45,318 nt of DNA from VRUE01 sp050258095 (GCA_050258095.1 JBLMYD010000077.1:1-45318), one strand, 5' to 3'; counted from the stretch's first letter, positions 9,567-17,971 are shown. Notes: a model not told the origin generated them from the letters alone. Program-made: numbers and translations.

Positions 9567-10331
9567 GTGGAGTTGATCAAGGAAATCGGGGCCTTCGCAG
9601 GCCTGGCTGCGTTCGTCGGGCTGGCTCTGCTCGCCATGCTGGCCTTCTCCCAAGCGCGCGACATCCGTCGCCTGCGCGAGTGGGCGGGCTCGGCGCCGGA
9701 GCGCGACGCCGAGCGCAAGGAGTCGACCTCCGCCGTCGCCGCCAAGCGCGCCGAGGAGCTGCGGGCGTTGGAGGAGGCGCGGACGGCCGAGCGCGAGGCG
9801 GTCGCGCAGCGCGAGCAGCGCCGCCGTCGCCGCGAGGAAGGGTTGCCGGAACTGACCTACGGCGAGCGCCTGCAGCAGTCGCTCTCGCACTTCGGCGAAC
9901 GGCTCGCCGAACCGCGCTGGCTGGCCCTCGTCTTCGTCGTCGTCCTCGTCGTCGCGGGCGGAGCGGCCTACCTGATCACGCAGGGCTCGAACAACGCCGA
10001 CGGCAAGGGCGGGCACGCCAAGCACGGCGTGGTCAAGGCGGACGAAATCGAAGTCACGGTCTTGAACGGGACCGCCGCGCCCGGCCTAGCCGGCACCTAC
10101 GGCGACAAGGTCGAAGCCAAGGGCTTCAAGCTGGACGAAATCGGCAACAGCAGCACCAGCTTCAGCGAAAGCGTCGTCATGTTCGAACGCGGTCACGCGC
10201 CCGAGGCGCGCCGCGTCGCCGCCTCGCTCGAAATCTCGAAGGTGCAGCTGATGACGTCCGAGATCGCCTCGGCATCGGGCGGCGCTCCCGTCGTCGCGAT
10301 CCTCGGCGAGGACAATGTCGCGAGCGGGTGA
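9567..10331 (+). CDS. LytR C-terminal domain protein with two membrane segments
   Basis: The 254-residue product starts with a membrane helix (about 7-29), followed by a charged, probably coiled-coil stretch rich in Arg/Glu (about 31-95), a second helix (about 118-138), and a LytR_C domain (about 161-250, beginning IEVTVLNGTAAPGLAGTYGDK). LytR_C domains often sit at the end of LytR-CpsA-Psr enzymes that attach glycans to the wall, but the catalytic LCP domain is absent here. It may therefore be an accessory or scaffolding protein for glycan attachment. The GTG at 9567 is the start; the end overlaps the next gene by 17 nt. Confidence 0.82.
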   Translation: MELIKEIGAFAGLAAFVGLALLAMLAFSQARDIRRLREWAGSAPERDAERKESTSAVAAKRAEELRALEEARTAEREAVAQREQRRRRREEGLPELTYGERLQQSLSHFGERLAEPRWLALVFVVVLVVAGGAAYLITQGSNNADGKGGHAKHGVVKADEIEVTVLNGTAAPGLAGTYGDKVEAKGFKLDEIGNSSTSFSESVVMFERGHAPEARRVAASLEISKVQLMTSEIASASGGAPVVAILGEDNVASG

Positions 10332-10851
10332 GGCGGCGCCCCGCCGCTGGGCCGCCCTGGTCTTCGCCCTCCTGGTCCTCGCAACGCTCGCCGCCTTCGC
10401 CTGGTCGCAGCGGGTCAAGCGCGACCCGCTCGTCGTCGATCGGGTGTCGTTCGTCTCGCCCCTGCGCGGCAGGTCCAAGCATCATCGGGAGACGGATCGC
10501 AAATGGGTCTTCACGCCGAACGGGGACTGCCACCACGACCTGATCCGGATCCGCTTCCGCACGACGCAGTCGGACCGGGGCACGGTGCAGATCGTCAAGC
10601 CGGGCGGCAAGCGCATCCTCACGCTCGCTCGGGACGTGTACCTGAAGCGCTACACGTTCCACACCTACTGGTGGGCCGGCAATGAACGCAACGACGGCAT
10701 CGCGCGGCCGGGTCGCTACAAGCTGCGGATCAAGCTGCTCGGCCAGGACCGCGTGCTGGTGCCGCCGGGCGTGATCCGGCTGCACAGGGCACCGCGTCGT
10801 CAGACGACGAAGGTCTGCGCGTTCGCCTTCGCATACGGGAGTGGGGGTTGA
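10315..10851 (+). CDS. Membrane-anchored protein with FlgD-like Ig-type domain
   Basis: A 178-residue protein with a signal-anchor helix (about 12-31) and an outside beta domain. FTPNGDCHHDLIRIRF, then a TVQIVKPGGKRILTL strand pair, and WWAGNERNDGIARPGRYKLRI closely follow the FlgD Ig-like pattern (SPNGDGxND...WDGxDxxGxxxxxGxY). In surface proteins this fold is a structural or binding module. It is coupled to the preceding gene by a 17-nt overlap and to the polymerase gene by a TTGA overlap, so all three are one unit. Its role in the glycan locus is unknown. Confidence 0.75.
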   Translation: MSRAGEAAPRRWAALVFALLVLATLAAFAWSQRVKRDPLVVDRVSFVSPLRGRSKHHRETDRKWVFTPNGDCHHDLIRIRFRTTQSDRGTVQIVKPGGKRILTLARDVYLKRYTFHTYWWAGNERNDGIARPGRYKLRIKLLGQDRVLVPPGVIRLHRAPRRQTTKVCAFAFAYGSGG

Positions 10852-12530
10852 GCGACTTCCTCGCAAGCGTCGGGGTGCTCGTCGCGGCAGGGGGTGCGGT
10901 CGGCGCGATCCTGCTCCCCGCTGGCCGCCTCCGCGCGGCGGCGATGCTGCTCGCGCTCGCCCTCTTCCCGGCCCTGATCCTCGGCGACCAGTGGCACTCG
11001 CACCAGATCGTCGACCTGCGTGACCACCCGATGCGACTGGTCGGCCTCGGCGTGCTCGCGCTCGTGGCCGCGGTGGCTCTGGCGGCGCTCTTCAGGCGCT
11101 GGTCCGTGCTCATGCCGCTGGCGATAGTCGCGGCGCTGCCGTTTCGGGTTCCGCTGCATGCGGGTGGAGACACCGCGAATCTCTTGGTGCCGCTGTACCT
11201 GGTGATTGCCGGGGGAGTCCTGGCTTCAGCTGTCAGGGACCTGCGTGGTTGGCCGGCGGGTCCTGTCGCCGCAGGGGACCCACCGCCCCCTGCGGTCGCT
11301 AAAGCGTCCTCGGGGGCGGTCCCCCCTACGACGCCACCCGCCGGAGGAGCCGTTAGGTGGTTGCCCCGGCTACTAGCGGCTTTCGTGGCTCTGTACGCGG
11401 TGCAAGCTCTGTACTCGGCGGACTTCTCGAAGGGGCTGCAGGACGTCTGCTTCTTCTTCGTGCCGTTCAGTCTGGTCTACGGGCTTCTGCGCGACGTGGA
11501 TTGGGATCGGAAGCTCCTGGCTCTCGTGGTCTGGGTGGTGGCCGTAGAGGCCGTGGCATTTGTGTTGGTCGGGACGGTCGAGTGGGTGAGCCGGAGCTTG
11601 TTCTGGAACCACCAGGTGATCCGGTCGAACGAATTCCACACGTACTTCCGGGTCAACTCGGTCTTCTGGGACCCGAACATCTACGGGCGGTACCTGGCGC
11701 TCGTCGCGGTGCTGGCGATGTCGGCGCTGCTCTGGGCGCGTGACCGGCGGACGTTCGCGTTGTTGACAGCCCTCGTCGCCGTCGTCTGGTTCGGCCTCTT
11801 CCCGACCTACTCGCAGTCGAGCTTCGTCGCGCTCCTCGCAGGCCTGGCCGTTCTCGCCGCTCTCAAGTGGAGCTTGAAATGGACCGCCGCCGCGGTCTCG
11901 GTTCTCGCTGTGTTCGGCGTGCTTGTCGTCCTGTTTGCCGGTGGGGCATCCAAGATCACCCCCAACCGCTGCAACAACGACACCAGCGGCCGATGCAACC
12001 TGGTCGCCGGAGGAATCAAGCTCTTCGTGCAGCGCCCTGTCTACGGCTACGGCTCCGGCGCGTTCCCCAAGGCCTACCTGCAGCACGTGAAGACACACAA
12101 AGCTCCCGTCTCCGTCTCCCACACGGAGCCGATCACGGTGGCAGCAGAGCAGGGAATCATCGGTCTCACCCTCTACGCAGCTCTCGTCCTCACGGCGCTG
12201 TGGACGATGGCGTCCGGGCTGGGGCGCTTCAGGCCGGCGGGTCCTGTCGCCGCAGGGGACCCACCGCCCCCTGCGGTCGCTAAAGCGTCCTCGGGGGCGG
12301 TCCCCCCTACGACGCCACCCGCCGGAGGGGCGTCCCACGCAGCCGTCACTGCCGCCGTGACAGGACCCGCGGCCTGGCAGGTTGCGCGCGCAGCGGTTCT
12401 CGCAACCTTCGTCGCCCTCCTCGTCCACACGATGGCCTATGCAGGCTTCTTCGAGGACCCGATCACCTGGGTCCTGTTCGCGGTGGCCGTGTCTCTCGCC
12501 CTAGACGTGCCTCTAGTTGAGTACCCATAG
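10848..12530 (+). CDS. O-antigen ligase/polymerase (Wzy-like) with two in-frame repeat insertions
   Basis: A polytopic membrane protein of 560 residues with about ten or more helices. The C-terminal segment YSQSSFVALLAG, then LFVQRPVYGYGSGAFPKAYL, then SHTEPITVAAEQGIIGL is the typical Wzy_C region of polymerases and ligases that join lipid-linked repeat units. TTG at 10848, in a TTGA overlap and after GGGAGTGGGGG, is the likely start. Two identical proline/alanine-rich segments (each starting PAGPVAAGDPPPP and ending VPPTTPPAGG) interrupt hydrophilic loops at about residues 136-167 and 463-494. They are encoded by identical 97-bp repeats and look inserted. If translated, they would act as flexible linkers between helices and need not destroy activity. 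Confidence 0.85.
   Translation: MSDFLASVGVLVAAGGAVGAILLPAGRLRAAAMLLALALFPALILGDQWHSHQIVDLRDHPMRLVGLGVLALVAAVALAALFRRWSVLMPLAIVAALPFRVPLHAGGDTANLLVPLYLVIAGGVLASAVRDLRGWPAGPVAAGDPPPPAVAKASSGAVPPTTPPAGGAVRWLPRLLAAFVALYAVQALYSADFSKGLQDVCFFFVPFSLVYGLLRDVDWDRKLLALVVWVVAVEAVAFVLVGTVEWVSRSLFWNHQVIRSNEFHTYFRVNSVFWDPNIYGRYLALVAVLAMSALLWARDRRTFALLTALVAVVWFGLFPTYSQSSFVALLAGLAVLAALKWSLKWTAAAVSVLAVFGVLVVLFAGGASKITPNRCNNDTSGRCNLVAGGIKLFVQRPVYGYGSGAFPKAYLQHVKTHKAPVSVSHTEPITVAAEQGIIGLTLYAALVLTALWTMASGLGRFRPAGPVAAGDPPPPAVAKASSGAVPPTTPPAGGASHAAVTAAVTGPAAWQVARAAVLATFVALLVHTMAYAGFFEDPITWVLFAVAVSLALDVPLVEYP
11251..11347 (+). repeat. 97-bp in-frame palindromic-end repeat, copy 1
   Basis: Identical over 97 bp to the segment at 12232-12328 in the same gene. 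Its ends are inverted: CCGGCGGGT (11253-11261) and ACCCGCCGG (11336-11344). Inside, CCGCAGGGG (11269-11277) can pair with CCCCTGCGG (11287-11295), or alternatively ACCGCCCCC (11282-11290) with GGGGGCGGT (11312-11320). It keeps the reading frame and encodes a Pro/Ala-rich loop. Confidence 0.9.
12232..12328 (+). repeat. 97-bp in-frame palindromic-end repeat, copy 2
   Basis: Exact direct repeat of 11251-11347, read in the same frame, in a hydrophilic loop before the last helices of the polymerase. Same inverted ends and same alternative hairpins as copy 1. Identity at every base of a GC-rich, non-essential loop implies recent copying or ongoing gene conversion. Confidence 0.9.
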
Positions 12531-12576
12531 TGGCCTCCAAGTGGAGGCACGTTCCGTCGAGCATAGGATCGGCGCC

Positions 12577-14115
12577 GTGTCGGGATACCTCCGCCGCCTA
12601 GCGACGACCGGCGCCGCCTACACGGCGGCGAGCATCTTCTCGAAGCTGATCGCGGTCGCCCTGCTGCCGCTCTACACGCGGTACCTGACGAAGGTCGACT
12701 ACGGCGCCGCCGAAGTGATGTTCGCTGCCGTCGTCACGGCCAGCATCGTCGTTCGCCTCGGCTTGATCGAGGCGCTGCTGCGCTTCTACTATCAGGAGGA
12801 CGAGAACCCGGACCGCGTGGTGAGCACGTCCTTCGCGGCCCTGTTCTGGACGACGACCCTCGCCGCCGTTGTGGCGTTGCCTTTCGCGCAGCCGATCTCC
12901 GAAGCGCTGCTCGACGAATCGGCGGCCGACCTCGCCCGCATCGCGATCGGCGGCCTCTGGGCGCTGACGATGTTCGAGTACCTGCTCACGCTCTTCCGGC
13001 TCGAGGAGCGCGCACGTGCCTACTTCGCGACGACGATGCTCAGCGTCGTGGCGGCGATCGGCCTCACCGTCGTCCTCGTCGTCGGCGCCGGCGAGGGCGC
13101 GCGGGGCCTGCTGCTCGGCAGCTACGCCAGCGGCGCCGCCTTCGTCCTCGGCCTGATCTGGGTGCACCGCCGCCGACTCTCGCTGCGCGTCGACCGGCCC
13201 CTGCTGCGCCGCCTGCTGCGCTTCGGCCTGCCGACGATGCCGGCCGAGCTCTCGCTCTACGCGCTCAACTTCGCCGACCGGGTGATCATCGCCCGCTCCG
13301 CCGGCCTGGCGGAGGTGGGCCTCTACTCGCTCGCGGTCAAGTTCGCCCAGGGGGTCAACGTGCTCGCGCGCGGCTTTCAGCTCGCCTGGCCGCCGATCGC
13401 CTACTCGATTCGGGACGACGACGAAGCGCGCCGCGTCTACGCCGCGGTTGTCACCTGGTTCGTCGCCATCATGGCCTTCGTCGTTGCTGGCATGTGGCTG
13501 TTCTCGCGCTGGATCGTCCGCGCCCTGGCGGCGCCCGAATTCTTCGGCGCCTTCGAAGCGATCGGCCTGCTTGCGACCGGCGCCGCTCTCTACGCGCTCT
13601 ACATGGTCCTCGTCGTGATCCTCGGCCGCACCGGCCGCACCGAGTTCAACTTCCCGGCGACGGGGGCCGCGCTCGGCGCCAACATCGCCCTCAACCTCAT
13701 CCTCGTGCCGCCCTTCGGCATCGTCGGCGCCGGCGTCGCGCTGGTCCTCTCCTACCTCGTCGTGCTCGCCCTGATGTACGGGTTCACCCAGCGCCTCTTC
13801 CCGGTCCCCTACGAATGGACCCGCCTCGCCCGCCTCGTCCTGACAGCCACGGCCCTCGTTGCGATTGGCGAGCTTCTCCTCCCGACCTCGGGTGCTGCCG
13901 GTCTCCTGGGCAGGTCCGCCCTCTGGTTCGCCTACCCGCTCGCCCTCCTCGCCACCGGCTTCTTCACCCAGAGTGAGCGCCGCTGGCTGGCCCGCCTCCG
14001 TCACCCGGGCGAGCTTATGACTCGCCTCCGAGCCCTGCGCCCCTCTCCCGCGGTCGATGGCCGCATCCCCGAGGCGATGGAGGCGGAGCTGATCGACGAG
14101 GACTCGAGGCTCTGA
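12577..14115 (+). CDS. Oligosaccharide flippase (Wzx/MOP superfamily)
   Basis: A protein of about 512 residues with roughly 12-14 membrane helices. The N-terminal YTAASIFSKLIAVALLPLYT and the middle FGLPTMPAELSLYALNFADR are typical of Wzx-type flippases, which move undecaprenyl-linked glycan units to the outer face of the membrane. I chose GTG 12577 because TAGGAT (12564-12569) lies 7 nt before it, a pattern repeated at other genes here; the frame is open further upstream (GTG 12541, TTG 12517, the latter overlapping the polymerase gene). The last codons run directly into the structured element at 14116. With the polymerase it forms a Wzx/Wzy-type pathway. Confidence 0.92.
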   Translation: MSGYLRRLATTGAAYTAASIFSKLIAVALLPLYTRYLTKVDYGAAEVMFAAVVTASIVVRLGLIEALLRFYYQEDENPDRVVSTSFAALFWTTTLAAVVALPFAQPISEALLDESAADLARIAIGGLWALTMFEYLLTLFRLEERARAYFATTMLSVVAAIGLTVVLVVGAGEGARGLLLGSYASGAAFVLGLIWVHRRRLSLRVDRPLLRRLLRFGLPTMPAELSLYALNFADRVIIARSAGLAEVGLYSLAVKFAQGVNVLARGFQLAWPPIAYSIRDDDEARRVYAAVVTWFVAIMAFVVAGMWLFSRWIVRALAAPEFFGAFEAIGLLATGAALYALYMVLVVILGRTGRTEFNFPATGAALGANIALNLILVPPFGIVGAGVALVLSYLVVLALMYGFTQRLFPVPYEWTRLARLVLTATALVAIGELLLPTSGAAGLLGRSALWFAYPLALLATGFFTQSERRWLARLRHPGELMTRLRALRPSPAVDGRIPEAMEAELIDEDSRL

Positions 14116-14230
14116 CGGGCGACCCCGGTAGGGGTGGAACGTCTTGTACTTTTTCGCGGCCGCTCCCCCGCGGCGCCAGCAATCACCGATCCACGAAAAA
14201 GTTAAGTGGAACCCCTACCGGGGCCGCCCG
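14116..14230. repeat. Structured palindromic element, copy A
   Basis: First of three related elements. The outer arms 14116-14135 and 14211-14230 pair at 19 of 20 positions. Inside, conserved GAACGTCTTGT (14137-14147) faces conserved TAAGTGGA (14203-14210), an unpaired, asymmetric internal loop. Next comes an inner 9-bp stem ACTTTTTCG (14148-14156) with CGAAAAAGT (14194-14202), then a variable 37-nt top. It begins at the base after the flippase TGA and covers the end of the convergent glycosyltransferase frame, whose TAA it supplies. A bidirectional terminator or processing element is the simplest reading. Confidence 0.88.
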
Positions 14231-15143
14231 TTTCCGCCGCCCGGTCGCGAATGCTTTCGCCGCGACTCGGCAGCAGCGCCTGACGAGCGTGGGCCCAGTA
14301 GACGCGGGCGGGATGGCCGGGGAGGATCGTGGCGACCGCGGCGCGAACGGCGTAGGACCACGCGGTGAGCAATCGGACCGCGAACGCCGCGACCCGGCCG
14401 TGGTGCTTGCGCATGTAGAGGTCGCGGTTGCGGTGGAATTCGACGATCCGCGGCAGCCCCTTGGCCAGGTCGGTGGAGAGCTGGTCGTGGTGGACGGCCT
14501 CGGCCTCGGGCACGTAGAGGCTGTGCCACCCCGCATCGGCGAGCCGCTTGGCGAAGTCGCACTCGTCGTAGTAGACGAAGAAGCCTGGGTCCATGCAGCC
14601 GACCTCGATTGCCGCTGAGCGGCGCACGAGCAGGGCACTCGACTGCGCCCAGTCGACGCGGCGGACGGTCGAGCCCTTGCTCTGGACCGTGAGCCAGCGG
14701 TGAAGGAAGAGTGCGCCCGCGAGGGCCGTGCCTACGCCGGGGAAGCGCCAGGCGCACGGGACCGGCTCGTCGCTCGAGTCGAGCAGCCGCGCCCCTGCGG
14801 CGCCCGCGCGCGGGTCCGCTTCCAGCGCCGCGAGCAGCGCAGCGGCAGCGCCCGCTCGCAGCTCGGAGTCCTCGTTGAGCAGCAGACAGAGCTCCCCCTT
14901 TGCCTCGCGCATCAGGGTCGAGTCGTTCGCGGCCTTGCCCGTCCGCCGCTCGAGCGCGATCAGCCGCACCCCGTCGCCCCGCGCCCGCACCGCCTCGGCC
15001 GAGCCGTCCTCGGAGGCGTTGTCGAGGACGAGGACCTCGTGCTCGATCCCGTCCGGATGGGTGCGCTCGATCGCGTCGAGGCAGGCGAGCAGGTAATCGC
15101 GGCCGTTCGTGTTCACGACGCAGTAGGAGAGCGTGGGAGCCAC
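14202..15143 (-). CDS. Family 2 glycosyltransferase (rhamnosyltransferase-like)
   Basis: The GT-A fold enzyme of about 313 residues begins APTLSYCVVNTNGRDYLLACL and contains the donor-site region EVLVLDNASEDGS, LLLNEDSEL (the acidic metal-binding stretch) and FFVYYDECDFAKRL, all typical of the group that adds rhamnose-like sugars in surface glycans. GTG 15143 fits the family start and has TATGGT (15155-15150) 6 nt upstream; ATG 15167 is the alternative and would overlap the divergent gene's start codon. Its last residues (GGPGRGST) and its TAA lie inside structured element A, so the C-terminus was probably changed when the element arrived. Confidence 0.88.
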   Translation of the reverse strand: MAPTLSYCVVNTNGRDYLLACLDAIERTHPDGIEHEVLVLDNASEDGSAEAVRARGDGVRLIALERRTGKAANDSTLMREAKGELCLLLNEDSELRAGAAAALLAALEADPRAGAAGARLLDSSDEPVPCAWRFPGVGTALAGALFLHRWLTVQSKGSTVRRVDWAQSSALLVRRSAAIEVGCMDPGFFVYYDECDFAKRLADAGWHSLYVPEAEAVHHDQLSTDLAKGLPRIVEFHRNRDLYMRKHHGRVAAFAVRLLTAWSYAVRAAVATILPGHPARVYWAHARQALLPSRGESIRDRAAETGGPGRGST

Positions 15144-15149
15144 GTCGTG

Positions 15150-15157
15150 ACCATAAT
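15150..15157. promoter_or_regulatory. Overlapping divergent -10 boxes of two glycosyltransferase genes
   Basis: The 8 bp ACCATAAT hold CATAAT on the plus strand (15152-15157, 8 nt before ATG 15166) and TATGGT on the minus strand (15155-15150, 6 nt before GTG 15143). If both are real, polymerases could not occupy the two promoters together, so transcription of the two genes would be mutually exclusive. Confidence 0.4.
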
Positions 15158-15165
15158 CGCCCGTC

Positions 15166-16281
15166 ATGCGGGTGCAGCTCGTCGACCCCTCGGCGTTCAC
15201 GCCTCCCTACGACCGCGCCCTCGCCGCGGCGCTCGCCCGGCGCGGGGCCGAGGTCGAGCTGCTCACCAGCCGCTTCCTCTACGGCCCGGTGCCCGAGCCC
15301 CGCGGATACCGCGTGCGCGAGTGCTTCTACCGGCGCAGCTCCGCCCGCGGCCTCGACGCGCCCGGCCGGCGCGCCTTCAAGGCGGCCGAGCATCTGAGCG
15401 ACATGCTGCGCCTGCGCCGCCGGCTCGACGCCGACGTCGTCCACTACCAGTGGCTGACGATGCCGGCGCTCGACAGCCGGCTGCTCCCCGCTCGTCGCCC
15501 GCGGCTGCTGACGGCGCACTACATCCTGCCGCCGCGACCGAGCCGCCGCCAGGTCGCCCGCGCCCGGCGTCTCTTCGGCCGCATGGACGCCGTCGTCGCC
15601 CACTCCGAGCACGGGGCCGCGCGCTTGCGCGACGAGGTAGGGGTCGAGCCCGCGCGCGTCCACGTCATCCCCCACGGCGCGCTCGACTACCTGACGGTAC
15701 TGCCGGAGGAGCGCCCGCTGCCTGCCGAGCTGGAGGGCGCGGAGGGGCCGGTGATCCTCTTCTTCGGCCTGCTTCGCCCCTACAAGGGGCTGGACACGCT
15801 GCTGCGGGCCTTCCGCGAGGTGCAGGGCGCGGAGCTGTGGATCGTCGGCAACCCGCGCATGGACCTGGCGCCGCTGCGCCGGTTGGCGGCCGAGGCGCCC
15901 GGCCGCGTCCGCTTCGTCAGCCGCTTCGTCGACGACGCCGAGATCCCGGCGATCTTCCGCCGCGCCGACCTCGTCGTCCTTCCCTACCGCGACGCCGAGC
16001 ACTCCGGCGTCCTCTACACCGGCCTCGCCTTCGCCAAGCCGCTGGTGCTGAGCGCGGTCGGCGGCTTCCCCGAGGTGGCGGCGACCGGCGCTGCGCGGCT
16101 CGTTCCCCCCGAGGACCCGGCGGCGCTGGCGACGGCGCTGAGCGACCTCGTCGCCGCCGCGGACGCCCGCGCGACCCTCGGCGCCGCGGCCCGCTCGGCG
16201 GCCGCCGGCCCGTACTCGTGGGACGCGATCGCCGAGCGGACCCTCGCCCTCTACCGCGAGCTGATGGAGTCCAGCCGATGA
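15166..16281 (+). CDS. Family 4 glycosyltransferase
   Basis: A GT-B fold retaining glycosyltransferase of 371 residues. The N-terminal acceptor half starts RVQLVDPSAFTPPYDRALAAAL. The C-terminal donor half contains VILFFGLLRPYKGLDTLLRAF, AELWIVGNP and the E-x7-E-like stretch (EHSGVLYTGLAFAKPLVLSAVGGFPEV), where an acidic residue holds the nucleotide sugar. Most such enzymes add internal sugars to lipid-linked glycans on the cytoplasmic side. The gene is followed by an ATGA overlap with the next glycosyltransferase. Donor and acceptor are unknown. Confidence 0.92.
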   Translation: MRVQLVDPSAFTPPYDRALAAALARRGAEVELLTSRFLYGPVPEPRGYRVRECFYRRSSARGLDAPGRRAFKAAEHLSDMLRLRRRLDADVVHYQWLTMPALDSRLLPARRPRLLTAHYILPPRPSRRQVARARRLFGRMDAVVAHSEHGAARLRDEVGVEPARVHVIPHGALDYLTVLPEERPLPAELEGAEGPVILFFGLLRPYKGLDTLLRAFREVQGAELWIVGNPRMDLAPLRRLAAEAPGRVRFVSRFVDDAEIPAIFRRADLVVLPYRDAEHSGVLYTGLAFAKPLVLSAVGGFPEVAATGAARLVPPEDPAALATALSDLVAAADARATLGAAARSAAAGPYSWDAIAERTLALYRELMESSR

Positions 16282-17408
16282 CCTTCGTCGCCTTCGTCTT
16301 CTGGCTCAGCGCCGGCCTGATCGTCTACACGCACGTCGGCTACCCGCTTGTCCTTCGCCTGCTCATCGCCCTGCGTCGCCGTCCCACCCTGGAGCCGGTG
16401 ACCTGGGACGAGCTGCCGCGCGTCTCGCTGATCGTCGCCGCCTACGACGAGGAGGACGTGATCGCGGCCAAGGTCGCCAACGCGCTCGCGCTCGACTACC
16501 CGCGCGAGCGGCTGGAGCTGATCGTCGCCTCCGACGGCTCCACCGACGCAACCGTCGAGCGCGCCCGGGCGGCGGGCGCCGACCTCGTCCTCGACCTGCC
16601 GCGGGCGGGCAAGGTCTCCGCCCAGAACGCCGCCGTGGAGAGGGCGGCGGGCGAGATCCTCGCCTTCTCCGACGCCAACAGCGCCTGGCGCGAGGACGCG
16701 CTGCTGCGCCTGGTCGAGCCGTTCGCCGATCCCGCCGTCGCCTACGCCTGCGGCCAGGTGCGCTTCCTCGACGCCGAGGGCGGCAACCAGGAGGGCGCCT
16801 ACTGGCGCTACGAGATGTCGGTGCGCGAGATGGAGTCCGGCCTCGCCGGCGTCACCGCCGGCAACGGCGCGATCTACGCCGTGCGCGCCGACGCCTACAT
16901 CCCCCTCGGCCCGGCCGGCAGCCACGACCTCTCCTTTCCCTTTGCGCTGGCCAAGCGCGGCCTGCGCTCCCTCTACGTCCCCTGGGCGCGGGCGGAGGAG
17001 AAGATGACGCCGACCCTGGAGGGCGAGCTCGCCCGCAAGCGGCGGATGATGGTCGGGCTCTGGGACATCGTCGTCGGCGAGCGGATGATCTCGCCGCGGG
17101 GCTACTCGGCCCTCTACGCCTTCGAGCTGATCTCGCACCGGCTGCTCCGCTACCTCAGCCCCCTCCTCCACCTGCTCGCCTTCGTCGCCAACCTGCTCCT
17201 GCTCGGCCAGGGCACGGTTTACGTCGTCGCCTACGGCATCCAGCTGGTGCTGATCGCCGCCGCGATCCTCGGCGGCCAGCTCTCCTGGAAGCCGCTGTTG
17301 ATCGCGCGCTACTACGCGCTGACCACGCTCTCGATCGCCGCCGGGCTCTGGGACCGCCTGCGCCACGGCCGCCCGGGGGCCTGGGAGAAGGCCCCGGGGA
17401 CGAGGTGA
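16278..17408 (+). CDS. Membrane family 2 glycosyltransferase (processive-type)
   Basis: The 376-residue protein has an N-terminal membrane helix (about 1-25), a GT-A domain with LIVAAYDEEDVI, LIVASDGSTDAT and FSDANSAW (metal and donor site), GNGAIYAVRADAYI, and two or three C-terminal helices (about 285-345). The architecture is shared with hyaluronan- and cellulose-synthase-like enzymes, but the QxxRW acceptor motif is not seen; ELARKRRMMVG occupies that place. It is translationally coupled on both sides (ATGA at 16278, GTGATG at 17405). Confidence 0.9.
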   Translation: MTFVAFVFWLSAGLIVYTHVGYPLVLRLLIALRRRPTLEPVTWDELPRVSLIVAAYDEEDVIAAKVANALALDYPRERLELIVASDGSTDATVERARAAGADLVLDLPRAGKVSAQNAAVERAAGEILAFSDANSAWREDALLRLVEPFADPAVAYACGQVRFLDAEGGNQEGAYWRYEMSVREMESGLAGVTAGNGAIYAVRADAYIPLGPAGSHDLSFPFALAKRGLRSLYVPWARAEEKMTPTLEGELARKRRMMVGLWDIVVGERMISPRGYSALYAFELISHRLLRYLSPLLHLLAFVANLLLLGQGTVYVVAYGIQLVLIAAAILGGQLSWKPLLIARYYALTTLSIAAGLWDRLRHGRPGAWEKAPGTR

Positions 17409-17971
17409 TGCCGCGGGCCTTTGACATAGCGCTCGCCTCGATCGCCCTGCTCGTCCTCTCGCCCGTCCTGCTGGTCGCGGCGGTCGCGATCAAGCTGGGC
17501 AGCCGCGGCCCGGTGCTCTACCGCCAGCGCCGCGTCGGCCGCGACGGCGAGGAGTTCGAGATGCTGAAGCTGCGGACGATGGTCGAAGGGTCCGACCCGG
17601 TCGGGGTGGGGACCGTCGTCACCCGCGACGACCCGCGGGTCACCGCCGCGGGCAGGGTATTGCGCCGCACCTCGCTCGACGAGATCCCCAACCTGGTCAA
17701 CGTCCTGCGCGGCGAGATGGCGATCGTCGGCCCGCGCCCGACGATCCCGGCCCAGGTCGAGGACTACACCCCTCGCCAGCGCCGCCGCCACGAGGTGCCG
17801 CCGGGGATCACCGGCTGGGCGCAGGTGCAGGGCAGGGTGGGCATCCCCTGGGAGGAGCGGATCGAGCTCGACCTCTGGTACGTCGAGCACCGCAGCGCCG
17901 CCCTCGACGCCCGCATCCTCGCCAAGACGGTCTGGCTGCTCGTCACCGGCCACGGCCTCGCCCCCGACTGA
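17405..17971 (+). CDS. Small monotopic phosphoglycosyl transferase (bacterial sugar transferase, PglC-like)
   Basis: This enzyme moves a sugar-phosphate from a nucleotide sugar to undecaprenyl phosphate and starts glycan assembly. The 188-residue product is the short, catalytic-core type: one N-terminal helix (about 6-27), LYRQRRVGRDGEEFEMLKLRTM, the catalytic Asp-Glu pair in RRTSLDEIPNLVNVLRGEM, and AIVGPRP. It lacks the four-helix N-terminal domain of WcaJ/WbaP relatives. A 4,6-dehydratase at the head of the locus and a PglC-like initiator at the end suggest a di-N-acetylbacillosamine-like first sugar, which is inference. GTG 17405 overlaps the previous stop; ATG 17408 is the next codon. 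Confidence 0.93.
   Translation: MMPRAFDIALASIALLVLSPVLLVAAVAIKLGSRGPVLYRQRRVGRDGEEFEMLKLRTMVEGSDPVGVGTVVTRDDPRVTAAGRVLRRTSLDEIPNLVNVLRGEMAIVGPRPTIPAQVEDYTPRQRRRHEVPPGITGWAQVQGRVGIPWEERIELDLWYVEHRSAALDARILAKTVWLLVTGHGLAPD

Noticed and set aside
11251..12328. CRISPR array
   Set aside because: Only two repeats, about 980 bp apart, inside one reading frame; no spacers and no cas genes.
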